A DNA stretch of 64,000 nucleotides from Macropodus opercularis (GCA_030770545.1 CM061109.1:16724001-16788000), one strand, 5' to 3'. Shown: positions 52,196 through 64,000, numbered from the stretch's first letter. The notes: generated by a model from the sequence alone, not told the origin. Program-made: numbers and translations.

Positions 52196-54005
52196 CCTCC
52201 CTCCCCCTCTGCTGTGCCTCGAGCCTCCGTCGTCCCGCTCTTTTCCTCTCATCCTTTGGTCAACAGAGCTTCTCGTCAGGCCTCTTTTTCTCTTTCCCTC
52301 TCTGCCCCCAGGGCAGGGCAGAGCCAGGCCTCCCCATGCCCTCTCCAGGCCGCTTCTCCCTTCTGTCAGCCTGTGGGAAGTGCTCTTCCCTGGTCTGGGA
52401 CTGTCTGACCGTGCAACAGGGGCCTGCCGGTGGCTGCAGAGGCGAGGGACTGGACAAGACAAATATAAACAAATTTACCCAGAGCTGACGATGCTGATGC
52501 GCTTGTCTACATGACAAAAAGGTGTACATAGTATGTTAATGTTTTTGACTGTTGAATCCCCCAGTAGCATAACTCTGTGTGGTTTGCTCTTGGGAGATGT
52601 TGCAGATATTATGAAAAAGAAAAATGGATATTATAAATAAGAAAAATGCCCAAAAAAACTGTAAGAAGACGACAACAACTCCTCTTTGTTTATCACCCAT
52701 AATCAGCAGTAAAGTTTGTTCTACCATCGGACAGTTACTGGTCATTCAACTGTAGAAGGACGCATTGTTATTATCATAATTAATATTATTCTTAAGCTCC
52801 TTGGCAACCTTATGACCCATGCCAAATCAACTCACGAGCTGTGGTTGGTTTTAGTGTGAGATATGGAATGGTTGGGTGGACTTTTACGGTGTTTGGTTGA
52901 TGTGAAAAAGCAGTGAAGCAACATTGTTCTGAAACTCATTGCCTTTCTTTTTGTTTTTCTTTTCTTTTGTTTGTTCTGGTAATTAATTCAATCCTTTTCG
53001 AAGCTCTAGTTAATATGCTGTAACATTTAGCATGGCTTCTCACCAGAAATAGTGTAGCCCAAGGGAAGACTTGTGATCATAACAACCTAAAGCTGTTCTT
53101 AATCCACATCTGAAGGGTGTTTCTGTTTTCTTAGATTTCTCTGTTTTGTTCTTTTTTTCTACTCATCTACCCAATCTACAACGAGGGCGACATTTTGAAC
53201 CAGTCTATGGGGGGAAAAAAACAAAGTGGCTTTTCAATTGCACATTATAATTCTCCGACTTCATATTTGGCAGTCAGTCTTGGTGGGATAGACAGTTTAG
53301 CTTTTACATCTATAGGAATTTTGACAAATGAAACATATGCAACAGAATTGCTGCACTGGGCTATCTGGTGTATTATAGACTGTGATTTGCTTCTGTCTCA
53401 ATAGAGCCTAGTTGTAGACAAATGTTGCCCATGGCTTCCTTTCTGCCGTAGAGCCGATCAGGTTTGGCGTCGTCCCTCGTCTCGCTTCGTGGAGAAGAGG
53501 TTCCACAGCGGGTTGTACCGTAAGAATAGCGGCTGGTTAGTTATGTTGCAACTTGAGCTAACATGTAATTCTGTAGGAGTAAAAGGTAAACATCAGTAAA
53601 TACTGTATGTATTTAATTGGTAACATGAATGCGTGTATTTTTTGAAAATCTTTTTTTTTTGTCAAAAACATACCAAATACTCCTGCAAATGAAAATATTC
53701 TGCCCACCATATTATATTTAAATATTTTGCTCTTATTTTATAGAATTTATTTTGTTGTATTTCACTAAAAATAGAATTTGATTTAAGAGGAACATTTTTG
53801 TCCTTGTGTTATTTTTAAAGAAGATATTGACTGTACAGAGTTCTGCGCCCTGTTTTTTGCCGACTTTTGTTTTGGCCATGGTGTGACGTTGAATTCTGGA
53901 GCTACAGTCGCGATGTGGACTTTCACTTTGTGAGGTTTTTTGTGCACAGAAATATAACAAAAAAAGCATTGCGCCCTTAGCAAATAAAGAACATGGAATC
54001 TTGCC
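52196..54005 (+). other. usp9x: Usp9x 3' untranslated region
   Basis: About 1.8 kb from the TAA stop to the first good polyadenylation site. It contains long AT-rich and T-rich stretches, as expected of a regulated vertebrate 3'UTR. No ORF in it has family support. Confidence 0.6.
53983..53988 (+). terminator. usp9x: Usp9x polyadenylation signal
   Basis: AATAAA followed within about 20 nt by GT/T-rich sequence (TGTGTCTCATTTTT), a standard cleavage context. A second AATAAA at 54104-54109 could serve as a distal alternative. Confidence 0.6.
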
Positions 54006-54215
54006 TGTGTCTCATTTTTACTTGGACGTTCAACAATTAGGAACCCGACAAAGTGAAAACCCAAAGTTCTGTAACCTATAATTCATACCTTGTTTTGGCT
54101 TCAAATAAATAGTTTACATTAACTGATCTTGAAATGTGTTGTGTGACTGGAGTCCACTTGCAGCTGTTGAACTGAATGAACATACTTCAGAAATATGTAT
54201 ATGTCTGTCTTACAG

Positions 54216-54329
54216 GGTTCAACAACTCTCGCTACAAATCAGTCTCAGCTCCAGGATCAGTGTGGTGGAAGCAGCAGAGATGGGGAATCTGACAGACATC
54301 CTTCCCCTGAGACCCAAGCCCAAGTCTAA
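54216..54329 (+). other. Candidate terminal coding exon downstream of usp9x
   Basis: A polypyrimidine-rich acceptor (CTGTCTTACAG) is followed at once by 37 open codons and TAA. The peptide is hydrophilic (GSTTLATNQSQLQDQCGGSS, then RDGESDRHPSPETQAQV). Reading phase 0 would fit a splice from the usp9x exon ending at 51447. It lies beyond the canonical usp9x poly(A) site. It resembles no family I know and may be chance. Confidence 0.25.
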
Positions 54330-54686
54330 CCTCCGATCTGAAGTTTGTTTCCACATCAGCTGCACTAACGTCAATGTAGGTTTATTTCATTTCAGGTGTA
54401 CATGTTTAGCTGCCATATACCGAGTAGTTCTCTAGTTATGGGCATTTTCCTATGTCACAAGTCCCTGAACACTGTTCTGAGATTGTAGACAATGCACTAA
54501 CTACCTGCTGCAAGTTTTAAAAAATTTTAATTAGTGGAGTAGCCAATAGATCTGCTTTACTATGTTTAACTTAAGCATCTCCTCTTGTGTGTTGTGCACA
54601 CAAAGGAATTAGCAAATAACCCTTAAAGCAAATGTGCATTTATGTGTGTCGGAAAAAAAAGAAATGGTTTGGTTTTTGGAACATGT

Positions 54687-54692
54687 TTTATT
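54687..54692 (-). terminator. rpl8: rpl8 polyadenylation signal
   Basis: AATAAA on the minus strand, 16 nt past the rpl8 stop codon. Very short 3'UTRs of this kind are typical of ribosomal protein genes. Confidence 0.8.
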
Positions 54693-54708
54693 GTGTGTGA
54701 AGACACAT

Positions 54709-56191
54709 TTAATTCTCCTTCTCCTGGACGGTCTTTGTTCCGCGCAGCCTGCCCGTACGACGGGCAGCAATAAGACCGACCTTGCGACCAGCAGGTGCAT
54801 CCCTCCTGATTGTTGAGGGTTTGCCAATATGCTGATGGTTACCACCACCGAAGGGATGCTCAACAGGCTGCAAAGAAGAAAATGGGGGGGACTTGTCATT
54901 ACGATACTGAGCTTGGAAACAGGACTCAAGGTTGACGTTCCTCCTCCTGAGTTTAACTCTGACCACACACAGCTGCTCTTGACCTCAATTAAATAAATCC
55001 TAGTGTTTTCATGTTCACTTACGTTCATAGCCACACCACGGACACGTGGCCAGCAGTTCCTCTTGGCCTTGTACTTGTGGTAAGCGCGACCAGCCTTCAG
55101 AATGGGCTTGTCAATACGACCACCTCCAGCAACCACACCTTTAACACAGAGGGCAGAGCTGGTCAGAACGTATGCTTACATTCCTTGTGAGCCAACAACA
55201 CAGAGCAATGATCCACTGAGCTGAGTCCTTACCAACAACTGCTCTGTTAGCTGATGACATGACCTTCTTGGAGCCTGAGGGCAGCTTGACTCTAGTCTTC
55301 TTGGCGTCAGGGTTGTGGGAGATGACTGTGGCGTAGTTTCCTGAGGCGCGGGCCAGTTTGCCTCTGTCGCCAGGTTTCTCCTCCAGACAGCAGACGATGG
55401 TTCCCTCAGGCATTGTGCCAATGGGCAGGACGTTGCCAATGTTCAGCTGAGCTGTATGATAACGATGGTGAGACAAGCAACTCATTTGTGTTTCTTTGTT
55501 GATTAATCTACAGATTGGTGTCACTTTGTAAAGACTAAAGACAACATCCTACAGCTACACGGTGAGTTCAAATATACATTTCATACATGATTATTCAATT
55601 GTGACTTTTATACTCACTGAACAAATCACCACATGTGAAATATTCATAAACAATTGTATCAACTGCATTTACAGCGATCCGGTCACATCTTAAACACCTG
55701 GCTCATTTATGAAAAAACTAATGAACTGCAAATAGTTACTAGTATAAATTACCACATACACATTGCGCATAAATTGTTACTACATTCTGAGTATCTGCTA
55801 AAACATCAAAGTTCAGCCCAGTCATTTCTTTGTCCTCATACCCTTCTTGCCACAGTATATGAACTGTCCAGTGTAGATGCCCTCTGCAGCGATGAAGAGC
55901 TCCGTCCTCTTCTTGAAGCGGTATGGATCACGGAAGGTCACTTTGGCCAGAGGAGCACCACGACCAGGGTCATGGATGATGTCCTGAGGAGGAAAAACAA
56001 TGTCACGCGTGTACCCAAACACACTGAAACAGGCAATTAGAGCATCTGCTCACCTTCACAATCCCCTTGATGTAACCATGGCGTTCAGCAAAGTCAATGT
56101 GGCGGAGTTTAGCGGCACCTTTTCTGTGCTTAACGTGGGCTTTGAACACAGAGCCCGCACCTTTTCTCTGTCCCCTGATCACACGTCCCAT
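54709..56191 (-). CDS. rpl8: 60S ribosomal protein L8 (uL2)
   Basis: uL2 is a core large-subunit protein beside the peptidyl-transferase centre. Five coding exons: 56054-56191 (MGRVIRGQRKGAGSVFKAHV), 55842-55983 (DIIHDPGRGAPLAKVTFRDP), 55233-55451 (QLNIGNVLPIGTMPEGTIVC), 55023-55138 (AGGGRIDKPILKAGRAYHKY) and 54709-54867 (EHPFGGGNHQHIGKPSTIRR), ending TVQEKEN-stop. The exon lengths 138, 142, 219, 116 and 159 sum to 774 nt, exactly 257 codons plus stop, the family length. The conserved GGGNHQHIGKP loop carries the histidine hydroxylated in the human protein. The acceptor AG ends eight bases before the ATG. It is transcribed toward usp9x, with the two 3' ends about 0.7 kb apart. Confidence 0.99.
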
Positions 56192-56201
56192 CGTGTCCTG
56201 G

Positions 56202-56846
56202 AAGACACAGGCATCAGTTAAACATGCATCACATTAGATTTCAGCAATCATCAAGCAGAGACCATAAGACCTAGAGGAGCCAAACCAGACCAAATTACCA
56301 CCAATACGCAGATGCTGTTACCACCTATACACAAACACTGGAAAATTGACAAGTGCAGGCTGGACAGCACCAAGTTCTGGAGAAAACGCACTGACGATTA
56401 GTTTTCTACAGCATTTTACAGCTTAGTCAAGTTGCTCTGCATCAGGATGCGTTGCTATTTAAAGCAAGCAGCTAAAGCTTAGACGTCAGTTAGCTTCAAT
56501 TTCTACTAGCTACGGTTTGTTGGTTTCAATAACTTGAGCGCCACCAAACAAATTTTGTTTAATAACCCGCCATGTTTACGTGTATTAACGTGGATGTTCC
56601 AGCACTTTTAACGGACTCCTGTGAGCCGCCGGCCGCTTAGCTGCTACTCACTGCTAATGCGCCGTGTCGCCAATGAGCTACATAACATAAATTGGCCACA
56701 ACTCACATCTGCCCTTAAAATACTGAGTTAATCTTAATCGTAAATATTTTCTATACACGTATAAATGATTGTATAAAACGGATGAATCGTTTAAAACGTG
56801 ATTTAAAGCAGATCTTAAGAAGAGACTCAGACAGTTGATGTCCTAC
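56202..56846 (-). other. rpl8 leader intron
   Basis: A 0.65-kb intron between the non-coding leader exon (donor GTAGGA at 56841-56846) and the ATG exon (acceptor TCTTCCAG). It contains repeated TTAGC/GCTAA words at about 56455-56650. I looked for box C/D snoRNA signals and found none acceptable. Confidence 0.6.
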
Positions 56847-56875
56847 CTAAACTCCGTTGACGGAAAGAGGAAGAG
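56847..56875 (-). promoter_or_regulatory. rpl8: rpl8 5'TOP leader exon
   Basis: The minus strand reads CTCTTCCTCTTTCCGTC from 56875, a terminal oligopyrimidine tract. TOP tracts start the mRNAs of ribosomal proteins and put their translation under mTOR/LARP1 control. The short exon ends with GTTTAG before the GTAGGA donor. An ETS-type CCGGAAG lies just upstream (56896-56902). The start site is inferred from the tract. Confidence 0.7.
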
Positions 56876-56909
56876 CAACGCAAAAGCGGAGGTTTTCTTC
56901 CGGAGAAAT

Positions 56910-58045
56910 CACCGAGAGGTATGATGGGAAATGGAGTCAGACAAAGAAAGAATACTTGCATACACACTATATACTATATATAGACTATAGTGTAGACATA
57001 ATATAGTCTGCATTTAAATGTTAATTAAATAAAAGTAAGTATTAATAAAAAAATTACTTCAGTATATGCATTCAATATTATTTAACTGTACGAAATATAC
57101 TAAATATAAGTACAAAACTATTAAGTATATAATTATGTTATATGAACAAACCTAAAAATTATATAACGATACATAATAATAGCAGGCTCAAACACAAAGA
57201 ATAAAACTAGAGCGTTAGTCACTGATAAGTAGTAAATAAATAACAAAAAAATATCTGATAGCTGAATATACTTTAAATTTGATTATTATGAATCAGTCCA
57301 GATGATGGGTGAGTGATTAGATAAGTACCATTAGGAGCGGCATTAAGTCAAACTCATGTAAATGTGATGAAAATCCGGCCAAACGCGACTGTGCAGCAGC
57401 AGACGAGCGCCAGGAGGAGGCAGTGATGCTACGCTCAGACGAACGGGAGCAGAACAGCGCTTCAGTCGAACTTCGTGTTTTCTGTGTGTTTGTGTTCATG
57501 CTGAGAGGCAGTGATGCAGAACGAAGCCCTCTGAAACATAACTTTAGTCTGAAAATAGTTTTACATCCTTGGTCATGGCGCCGCCTGTTGCGCATCGCAT
57601 GCATTTTTGTTGTTGTTGTTTGTTTTGTAAACAATCATAAGAGCTATTTAACCAGATTTAGTTTATTACTGCTGAATCCATCTGCACAAAGGAAATCACA
57701 CCTTTCTCTGTAGTGCTGATTCAGCAGCCCTGACATCAGCGTTTGCACTGAGAGTAAATTGCATACAAATGGCGTGAATTTGTTGTTTTTTGGTGTGAGA
57801 ACACATTTAGTCATGATGCTCGTTTAATCCACTCAGAGTTCTGTGTGTTTCTTGTCACCGCAGAACACAAAAAGGTGCTGTGCAACAGATGGTTCCCCTC
57901 CCGAGATCAGAGCGTCCCACTGGAGGAACAGCACCAACGTGATTAATGAGCTTACAGACACACACACAGGTCTGACATTGGAGGTGATAAATATGTGGTT
58001 CTGTTATTATGATGCTGCATTGTTTTATACAGTCCCACTGGGATA
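56910..58045. other. Upstream of rpl8, no gene seen
   Basis: AT-rich sequence (56940-57300) with many short A/T runs is followed by a GC-richer island around 57360-57600 of unknown role. Open frames exist across it on both strands, but none shows a family signature. Confidence 0.5.
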
Positions 58046-58048
58046 ACG

Positions 58049-58058
58049 CACACACACA

Positions 58059-58102
<44 letters not shown>

Positions 58103-58180
58103 TATTTCTTTCTTTCTCCCTCTCCCTTTCCCTTTCCCTTTCCCTTTCCCTTTCCCTTTCCCTTCCTTCGTTCCTTCCTT
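58049..58180. repeat. Compound microsatellite: (CA)n then polypyrimidine (CCCTTT)n
   Basis: CA repeats with CG interruptions at 58049-58099 lead into a pure pyrimidine tract of CTTT, then CCCTTT hexamers, then CTTC units, from about 58107 to 58168. A mirror-repeat polypyrimidine tract of this length can form triplex (H-DNA). Confidence 0.9.
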
Positions 58181-59495
58181 TGGATCTCTACTGGGTCTGT
58201 CTTGGTGGACTTTCTATTTTGGATGTAATTAATGTAGAAATCTCACAAAAAAATTCACAAACTTGCTTACAAACATAATCAATCAACTAAATGCTAACCT
58301 GCACAAATAAACACTTTAGTTTAACTTCACAGGAAAGCGTCCAACAGGCTGCTGCTCGTCTGCGCGTTTGGTCACTGTGGCGAAAAACAGTAAATGATGT
58401 TCAGAGGCAATTGTTGTGTTATTCAACAAAAACCAAGCGTTTAGGCCTCACAACACATAAACCATGAGACAAACCCTCATGTGGTTAACATAAGGAGGAA
58501 CTGTTAACACATGATTACACACAACGCTCAAAAACTGTTCATACATACTTTTAACAGAACGTTGCAAACTTTATTCTTATTGTCTTTTCTCCACTGATTT
58601 CCGCGAAGAGAAACACAAACTACATTCACACTGAGACCAAAGTTTACGTTTTAAAACTTCAGAGAGGTAGGCGCGGCTTGGGACTAGGAGGAGGTGACCT
58701 CTGACCTCTGACCTCCCAGTGGTGGAATAACCTTTGATCTGTGTAAGGAGGAAATGCGGAGAGCTGCAGATGTGACAACAGAGCTCCATTCTGCTGTCCA
58801 ACAACTAAACGCTGCACAGTGTACGTGTGTGTTAGCCTCTTCATCATTAATACAGTTAGCGTTGTCAGATCTGGGACAACACAGAACAATAGAGCTGAAA
58901 CTCTAACAACACACTTATTGTTCTGTGTGTTTTACTGTTTCATGCCCAGTTTAAAGGGATTTAAAAGGATAATGTTCAGCAGTGATTCTGCGTCTCTCCT
59001 GCTGCTGCAGATACAGTATGTGAGAACACAGCAACGATAAAAGTATTGAGAGATGATCACTTTCAGCAGACGTTAATCTAACGGATTTTTAGATATTAGA
59101 CACAAAACTAGAGCAACAATGGAACAATGGAAAATATTTCATTACGTTTTAATTAAGTTTCCAATGTTCCAGAAAAAAAATTCTAGACTCTTGAAAAATT
59201 ACAAATTTAGATAAATAGATCTATAATGTATCTTATTAATTAACTTTGTTTTTGTGAGAAGGAAAAACAATATTCAGTTCTTCATCGACGTATAGTTTTT
59301 CCTTCTAAAATGTAGTGGAGCTATAAGGTGATAGAGCAGAAGCCAGTGAAACACAAGTCTTTTAAATATACTTGGTCCATATGTACAGAGTATTGTTTTG
59401 TTCCTAAGAGACACGTAAAGTATGTTATGGATGGGCCTCTCGGGCTCAGGGGCCCAAGGTGTCAGGAAGCTCCTGTTTTGGCTCGAAACACATGC

Positions 59496-59519
59496 ATTAC
59501 TTAATTTAAATTAAGTAAT
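59496..59519. repeat. 24-bp perfect palindrome
   Basis: The half-site ATTACTTAATTT is followed directly by its exact reverse complement AAATTAAGTAAT, with no spacer. The sequence is AT-only apart from one C and one G. Confidence 0.95.
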
Positions 59520-60033
59520 TGTTCAATGCTGAGCAACCAGAAAGAAAAGAAGAATGAGACAGAAAACAAGAAAACAGAAGAACACATCCACAAACAACAG
59601 ATGCAAAACACCTTCAAACTAACGTAAAACTCTTCCACCGAGACAATAAATGATCACAAACATGGAGAAAAGGTTGATACCAACATAAATGCCTGCGGAG
59701 TAGAAAGAGCCTCCTGTATAATGCCTTAAAGAGGAACTGCTGATGAAGAACAGAACAGCATGTTCTTGTGAAATCGGGGGGGTGGGGGGTTGTTCTCATT
59801 TTTATCTGCATGGGAAAAGCAGACAGGAAGCACAAATTTAAATGTAATGAGATGTTATTTATACACTATATCCACATACACATTTCACACGTGACCTCAG
59901 TGAACCTAGTTTTCCATCATCTGTCCTTTTTTTTTCTGAGGCAGATTGTGAATCAGTTTCACCTGGTTCAGAACAGAATGATGGCATGGCTTCAACCGAG
60001 CAGCAGTGAAGCATCTCCACGCGTCTCTGTGCG

Positions 60034-60213
60034 ATGAAGAAGAGGAGGAACGGCGATCGCCTCCAGCAGGCCGACTATCAGAGCGGCTCACATCCCAGCA
60101 CGCTGCCGCTCGACACCAGGTCACACCTGACGAGCCCGTTTGCGGTGAACCTGCCGTTTCTTGAGCATCTGGCCAGTTTCCTGATTCATCCAGCGGGTGA
60201 TCTGGACAAATAA
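60034..60213 (+). other. Weak 59-codon ORF, possible exon
   Basis: ATG (GCGATGAAG) to TAA, encoding MKKRRNGDRLQQADYQSGSH and so on to AGDLDK. The block is GC-richer than its surroundings, and a long T tract ending CTGAGGCAG at about 59944 looks like an acceptor. No family match is recognised, and coding status is doubtful. Confidence 0.15.
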
Positions 60214-63200
60214 TGACACTGTTGTTTGCTGCTGTGCATCAAGACACCGAGAGAGAGGCAGAGCAGGAGGGAAGAGGTCTAGCAGCTAACTCTGCCTCAC
60301 TTTCATCTGTCATGTTTGCTTCAAGAGACCGTCTCTGTTTCTCCCTCTACTTTTAGTTTAGCTTAGTTTTTCTCTCGCCCCCAGTCAGAACAGCTGTTTT
60401 GCTCCAGAGGCATTGTGGGTCCGTGTTGCTGTGGCGATGCCTTAAGTCACGGCAGCTGTTCTACTTCCTGATGCTGCTGCAGGCAACTATGCTGAAAACA
60501 ACATTGATGTCAAAGTACACATACGTGTGTGAGTACAAATTCAGCACTTTTATTGCTTTTTTATTCATCTTCTTGATTACGCTTACTGAACGTTTTACCC
60601 CACAACAAATTATGAAAGCTGCTGCTTCTCCTTAACATAGAGCGTTAACAGTTAATTAACTGGCAGAGATATTTATTTTATGCATCTTAAAATATACTTG
60701 CTTGAGTCCCAAATTCAAATATTAATTTAGAGAACAAATGGCGAATATACCTCAAGCTGTCTGCTGTCACAAGTGATAGTACTCCTCTAATTTTGATTTC
60801 AAAATGACTTCATTCTTAAAAATGAATTCCTAGGTACGTCATCATTCATCTTAGGTTACGTCATTTTGCAGCCAACAGTTGCTTGGGTTTTCTTAACAGC
60901 TAGATGGCAGTAAACAAACACTGGCCCTAGCTCTCCCTGTGCTGAAGGTTCTGTGGTCATCTATGCCTCATGCCTCCAAAGTCTGGAGGGCCTGAGCCAC
61001 CCTTGACCAGCCCTCTAGTCCCTCCTCTGAAAACATTGAGAAACATGGCTCTGAGTTTAATATGTGACCTAATATGCTTTACATACATATATAAGTAGTG
61101 TTGCTTCCTGTTGGCTTCATTTTCCTCCTGTCACAGTGGTTCTCATGAAAAATGTTAGTAGTTGAGAATCACTCAGTTCTTAGGGCAGTAGTTGGGGATA
61201 AATGGAGGGAGGCAGGAAAAGAAGGATGTAGGAGTCTGTGTCCGGGATGTTATGTCTCTCTCACACAAGAGAAGGACGAAACTTTTATTTTGGCACGAGG
61301 TCATCAGCTTTTATTTTGATGTCCTTGAACAGGAGAGACCCTGTGAGAGGGGAACTTCCTGTGATGACCAACAGGAAGAGGGAGAGGTGAGAACAGAAGA
61401 TGAGCTAACAATCACACCCCCGGTGATAGAGAAGGCTCAATACGGTTCTTTCTGAGCAAAGCCACAGAGAAATTCACACAAAAGCCTCGTTTGTGCCGTA
61501 GTAATGGTATTTAAGCTATAGGCTTAGTTTTATCTGCCGTTTGCCGAGGATTTCAGTGATTATTTTCAATTTCAATCATCATCTACGTCAAACACAGTGT
61601 AAATGTACCATCAAATCACTTATATATAGGATGAGTTCTTTTACTTTCACTGTATTGGTTTGTTCGATCTGTATCGAATGTTGGTTCACTTTAGTTAGTG
61701 AGGTCAGATTTTTATTGCAGGGTTGGAATGTGTTACATTTTACCATGAGACAGGGTTTGACCACTTACAGATGCAGTTGTTTTATCTCGTGCCTGTGTAG
61801 GATTCCTCCCACAGTCAAAGCCATTCAGCTTAATTGATGGCAGTAGGTGTGAGTGGTTGTCTGCCTCTGTCAGGCCTGTGATAAACTGGCTCTTTGAGCT
61901 GTCAGCTCAGGACAGGATGGATGCGTCGCTGGTGGCAACGGTTATGAATGAAAATGAAAAATGTTAAGCTTGACCAAAATAGCTTTTTTTTGTTCTGAGG
62001 GAAATTAGATTCTGTAGTTTCACGTCTTGACACAGTGACATCACCATCATGAGTGTGTTGTTGAGTGTGAGTGTCCTGTGACAGCCATGTTGAATTCAGG
62101 CCATCATGTGATTCGAACAAAAAGAGGTCACTTTACTGCTTAACTGCTTTAACACACGCACTACAGTTTCTCCTCAGTCACGGGTTCAAAGTCCTTGAGG
62201 TACGAAGGTCACATGATGCGAGGACACGTATAGTCTGACGCCACACACATCAGCAATCAGACGGATTCTGTGTCTGCTGTAGATGTAAAGATGATCAAAG
62301 CAAAGCAACTTGAGGCCAATGTTGTGGTGGACCGTTGAAATCGTTTTCATGCTTTGGCAAAATAAATGTTGCCACTGATTAAAATTAAATGGAAAAAGCT
62401 TGTCCTAAAGAAAAGGAATATATTTTTAGATCTTATTTGATTTTGTGGTGTGTTGTTTGATTTTTTTGAAGTGTACTTATTGGTCTTGTGACCTGAAACA
62501 GTGCAAGTCTGGTCAATCTTAACTGGAAGGAAAAATGTCCTAGTGTAGTTGTGTGCAGGTTCATTATTTGGTTGGAATGTCCTTCTGAAAATCCCACAAT
62601 GCATCGCTCCCCATTTTAGATCTGTCACACGACTCAAATTAGTGATGACTAGTTAAAAAATTACACTGTTAATGTGTCCATAATGTCAATACAGGACACA
62701 CTCTCCTCTCCGTGGCTCTTCTCCCTCACACAATTAGATTTATTTCATCCATGTGTTGTAATATGTGTAGGTATAGGTAGTATAGGTATGTAATTTGACT
62801 TGATGTGTGAATTTAGTTCTCCCACAGGCCAGTTCATGTAGCTACAAGTGTACCATGTTGGCATGTGACAGGAAAACTCAAATCATGATGCTTCCTCAGA
62901 CTAGTTTAGTTTTCACGAAATCCAGCTGTGTGCAGCAATGACTCTGTTCCAGCACATGATCCACAGTTCAGAGGACACACAAGCTGTGAGGGCAGACCGA
63001 GCAGAACGGATTTAATAAAAAACATCACATCAGGGGGACAGATTCTCCAGCAGAGTCTGTTAATGAATCACCAGCAGTTGGGAGCCAGTCAGAGAGCTGT
63101 GGGAGGCCACACAGCTGTGAGTGTTGGTTACAGTCGGTCTCTGTCTTAACGCTGACATCATCATTTCCATCCTAAATGAGGATGTAGGATGAATGAATGA

Positions 63201-64000
63201 ATAAAGGAGAGTTACTGTCCATGGAAAGATCCTCTGATTTGTCAGGAAAACCTGGAAACAGTCATTTTTGTGTGTGCGCCTCCACAGTTTTAACTTCATA
63301 ACAACATTCGCCGTGTTGAAGCAGAATACAGATAACTTTTATATGTCTAGTCCTAAATTGTCTAGAAGTCATTTAAGTTACACGCTTTTCTGTGGAACAT
63401 TTTCACCTCAACTTGCTTGAAACCAACAACAAAGGTGATACCAAAAAACCTGTCGACACACACAGGCGCTTCATTAGCGAGAGTCCATTATCGCTTCCTT
63501 CCCTCAACGCACACCCACCACAAGAGTTCACCGATATGAAGCCAGCAGCTGGATTCAACACACACACACACAGTCCAATCTTTTCCTGTCTGGCCGTTGG
63601 TAGCAGTGTGAGTGTGTGTAGTTGTCAGAGATAAGCAGGTCACGGCCGTAAAGAGATAAAATTCAGGATGAAGCCTCCCCCCACAAACACACGTGTCTTT
63701 CTGTAGAGACACTCTTTGCCATAATAGATCGTTTGGCTCCTTGCACAACCTTTATCGTCACAGTGACATGCATAACCACAACGTCCAGGCCCAGTTCCTC
63801 AACCCTAACACCCTACGTTTAGAACGGTGAAGCTGGTACTGGGATAAAGTTTGTGCGCGCAACCTTAGAGAAACGCACACGCGCGCTAACAGCCTTCACC
63901 TTGTTAACAGTCCATCAGTTTCACTCCGGGAGAGATCAGAACTGCAGCTCGTTAACATAATTAATTTGTTGCTCATTAGCTTAATGAAGCTGCAGGTTAA

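Larger units (their letters stand above)
58181..64000. other. Intergenic region, no gene supported
   Basis: About 5.8 kb of AT-rich sequence. It holds a 24-bp palindrome at 59496-59519, a weak short ORF at 60034-60213 and a short CA run near 63560. I see no exon set with coherent phases, tRNA-like or rRNA-like sequence, or transposase remnant. Confidence 0.5.

Noticed and set aside
51806..52462. 218-codon open frame antisense to the last usp9x exon
   Set aside because: It mirrors the GC-rich Pro/Gly codons of the real exon and its 3'UTR. There is no splice structure or family signature, and its composition is explained by the sense strand.
56215..56275. Possible box C/D snoRNA in the rpl8 leader intron
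   Set aside because: A TTGATGA and CTGA pair exists on the minus strand, but the C and first D-like boxes are only a few bases apart, leaving no guide sequence, and no terminal stem is seen.
61192..61455. 87-codon open frame on the plus strand
   Set aside because: No splice support, no recognisable family and no compositional shift; expected by chance in a 7-kb non-coding stretch.
1..64000. CRISPR arrays, operons, phage or toxin genes
   Set aside because: The sequence is a vertebrate nuclear locus with spliced genes; no spaced direct repeats or prokaryotic signals were seen.

Overview
The window is nuclear DNA from a ray-finned (teleost) fish, probably a percomorph with a compact genome. 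Coding exons are separated by GT-AG introns often only 75-150 bp long. Promoter-proximal introns are CpG-bearing, (CA)n microsatellites are common, and the proteins are clear vertebrate orthologues. There is no sign of prokaryotic operons, CRISPR arrays or viral genes.

Layout, left to right. (1) 1-7.74 kb, minus strand: a cohesin STAG/SA-family gene, most likely stag3 (meiotic cohesin). Its 5' end lies in the window and its 3' end runs off the left edge. A CCAAT-rich presumptive promoter lies at 8.24-8.56 kb. (2) 9.6-11.8 kb, minus: a complete small multi-exon gene of about 250 residues that I do not recognise; its promoter side carries a perfect cAMP-response element. (3) 12.8-24.1 kb, minus: complete med14, the scaffold subunit of Mediator, in about 29 coding exons. 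(4) 25.6-54.0 kb, plus: complete usp9x, a very large deubiquitinase, in about 45 coding exons. It is head-to-head with med14 and has a CpG-rich 5' region, upstream ORFs and a 1.8-kb 3'UTR. (5) 54.7-56.9 kb, minus: complete rpl8 (five coding exons, exactly 257 residues, plus a 5'TOP leader exon), tail-to-tail with usp9x. (6) 57-64 kb: no gene I can support; it holds a compound microsatellite, a 24-bp perfect palindrome and one weak short ORF.

The genes do not form a pathway. Stag3 acts in meiotic chromosome cohesion, Med14 in RNA polymerase II transcription, Usp9x in ubiquitin removal and Rpl8 in the large ribosomal subunit. Three are broadly expressed housekeeping genes. The med14-usp9x head-to-head pair also exists on the human X chromosome (recalled, not checked), so this is conserved linkage. 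I found no convincing previously undescribed system. The best leads are the unidentified gene at 9.8-11.8 kb, a spliceable downstream coding-like block after usp9x, a proline/glycine-rich extension of the Usp9x tail, a diverged ~100-bp repeat shared by two usp9x introns, and GTTAGC/GCTAAC-type motifs clustered in the first introns of three housekeeping genes.
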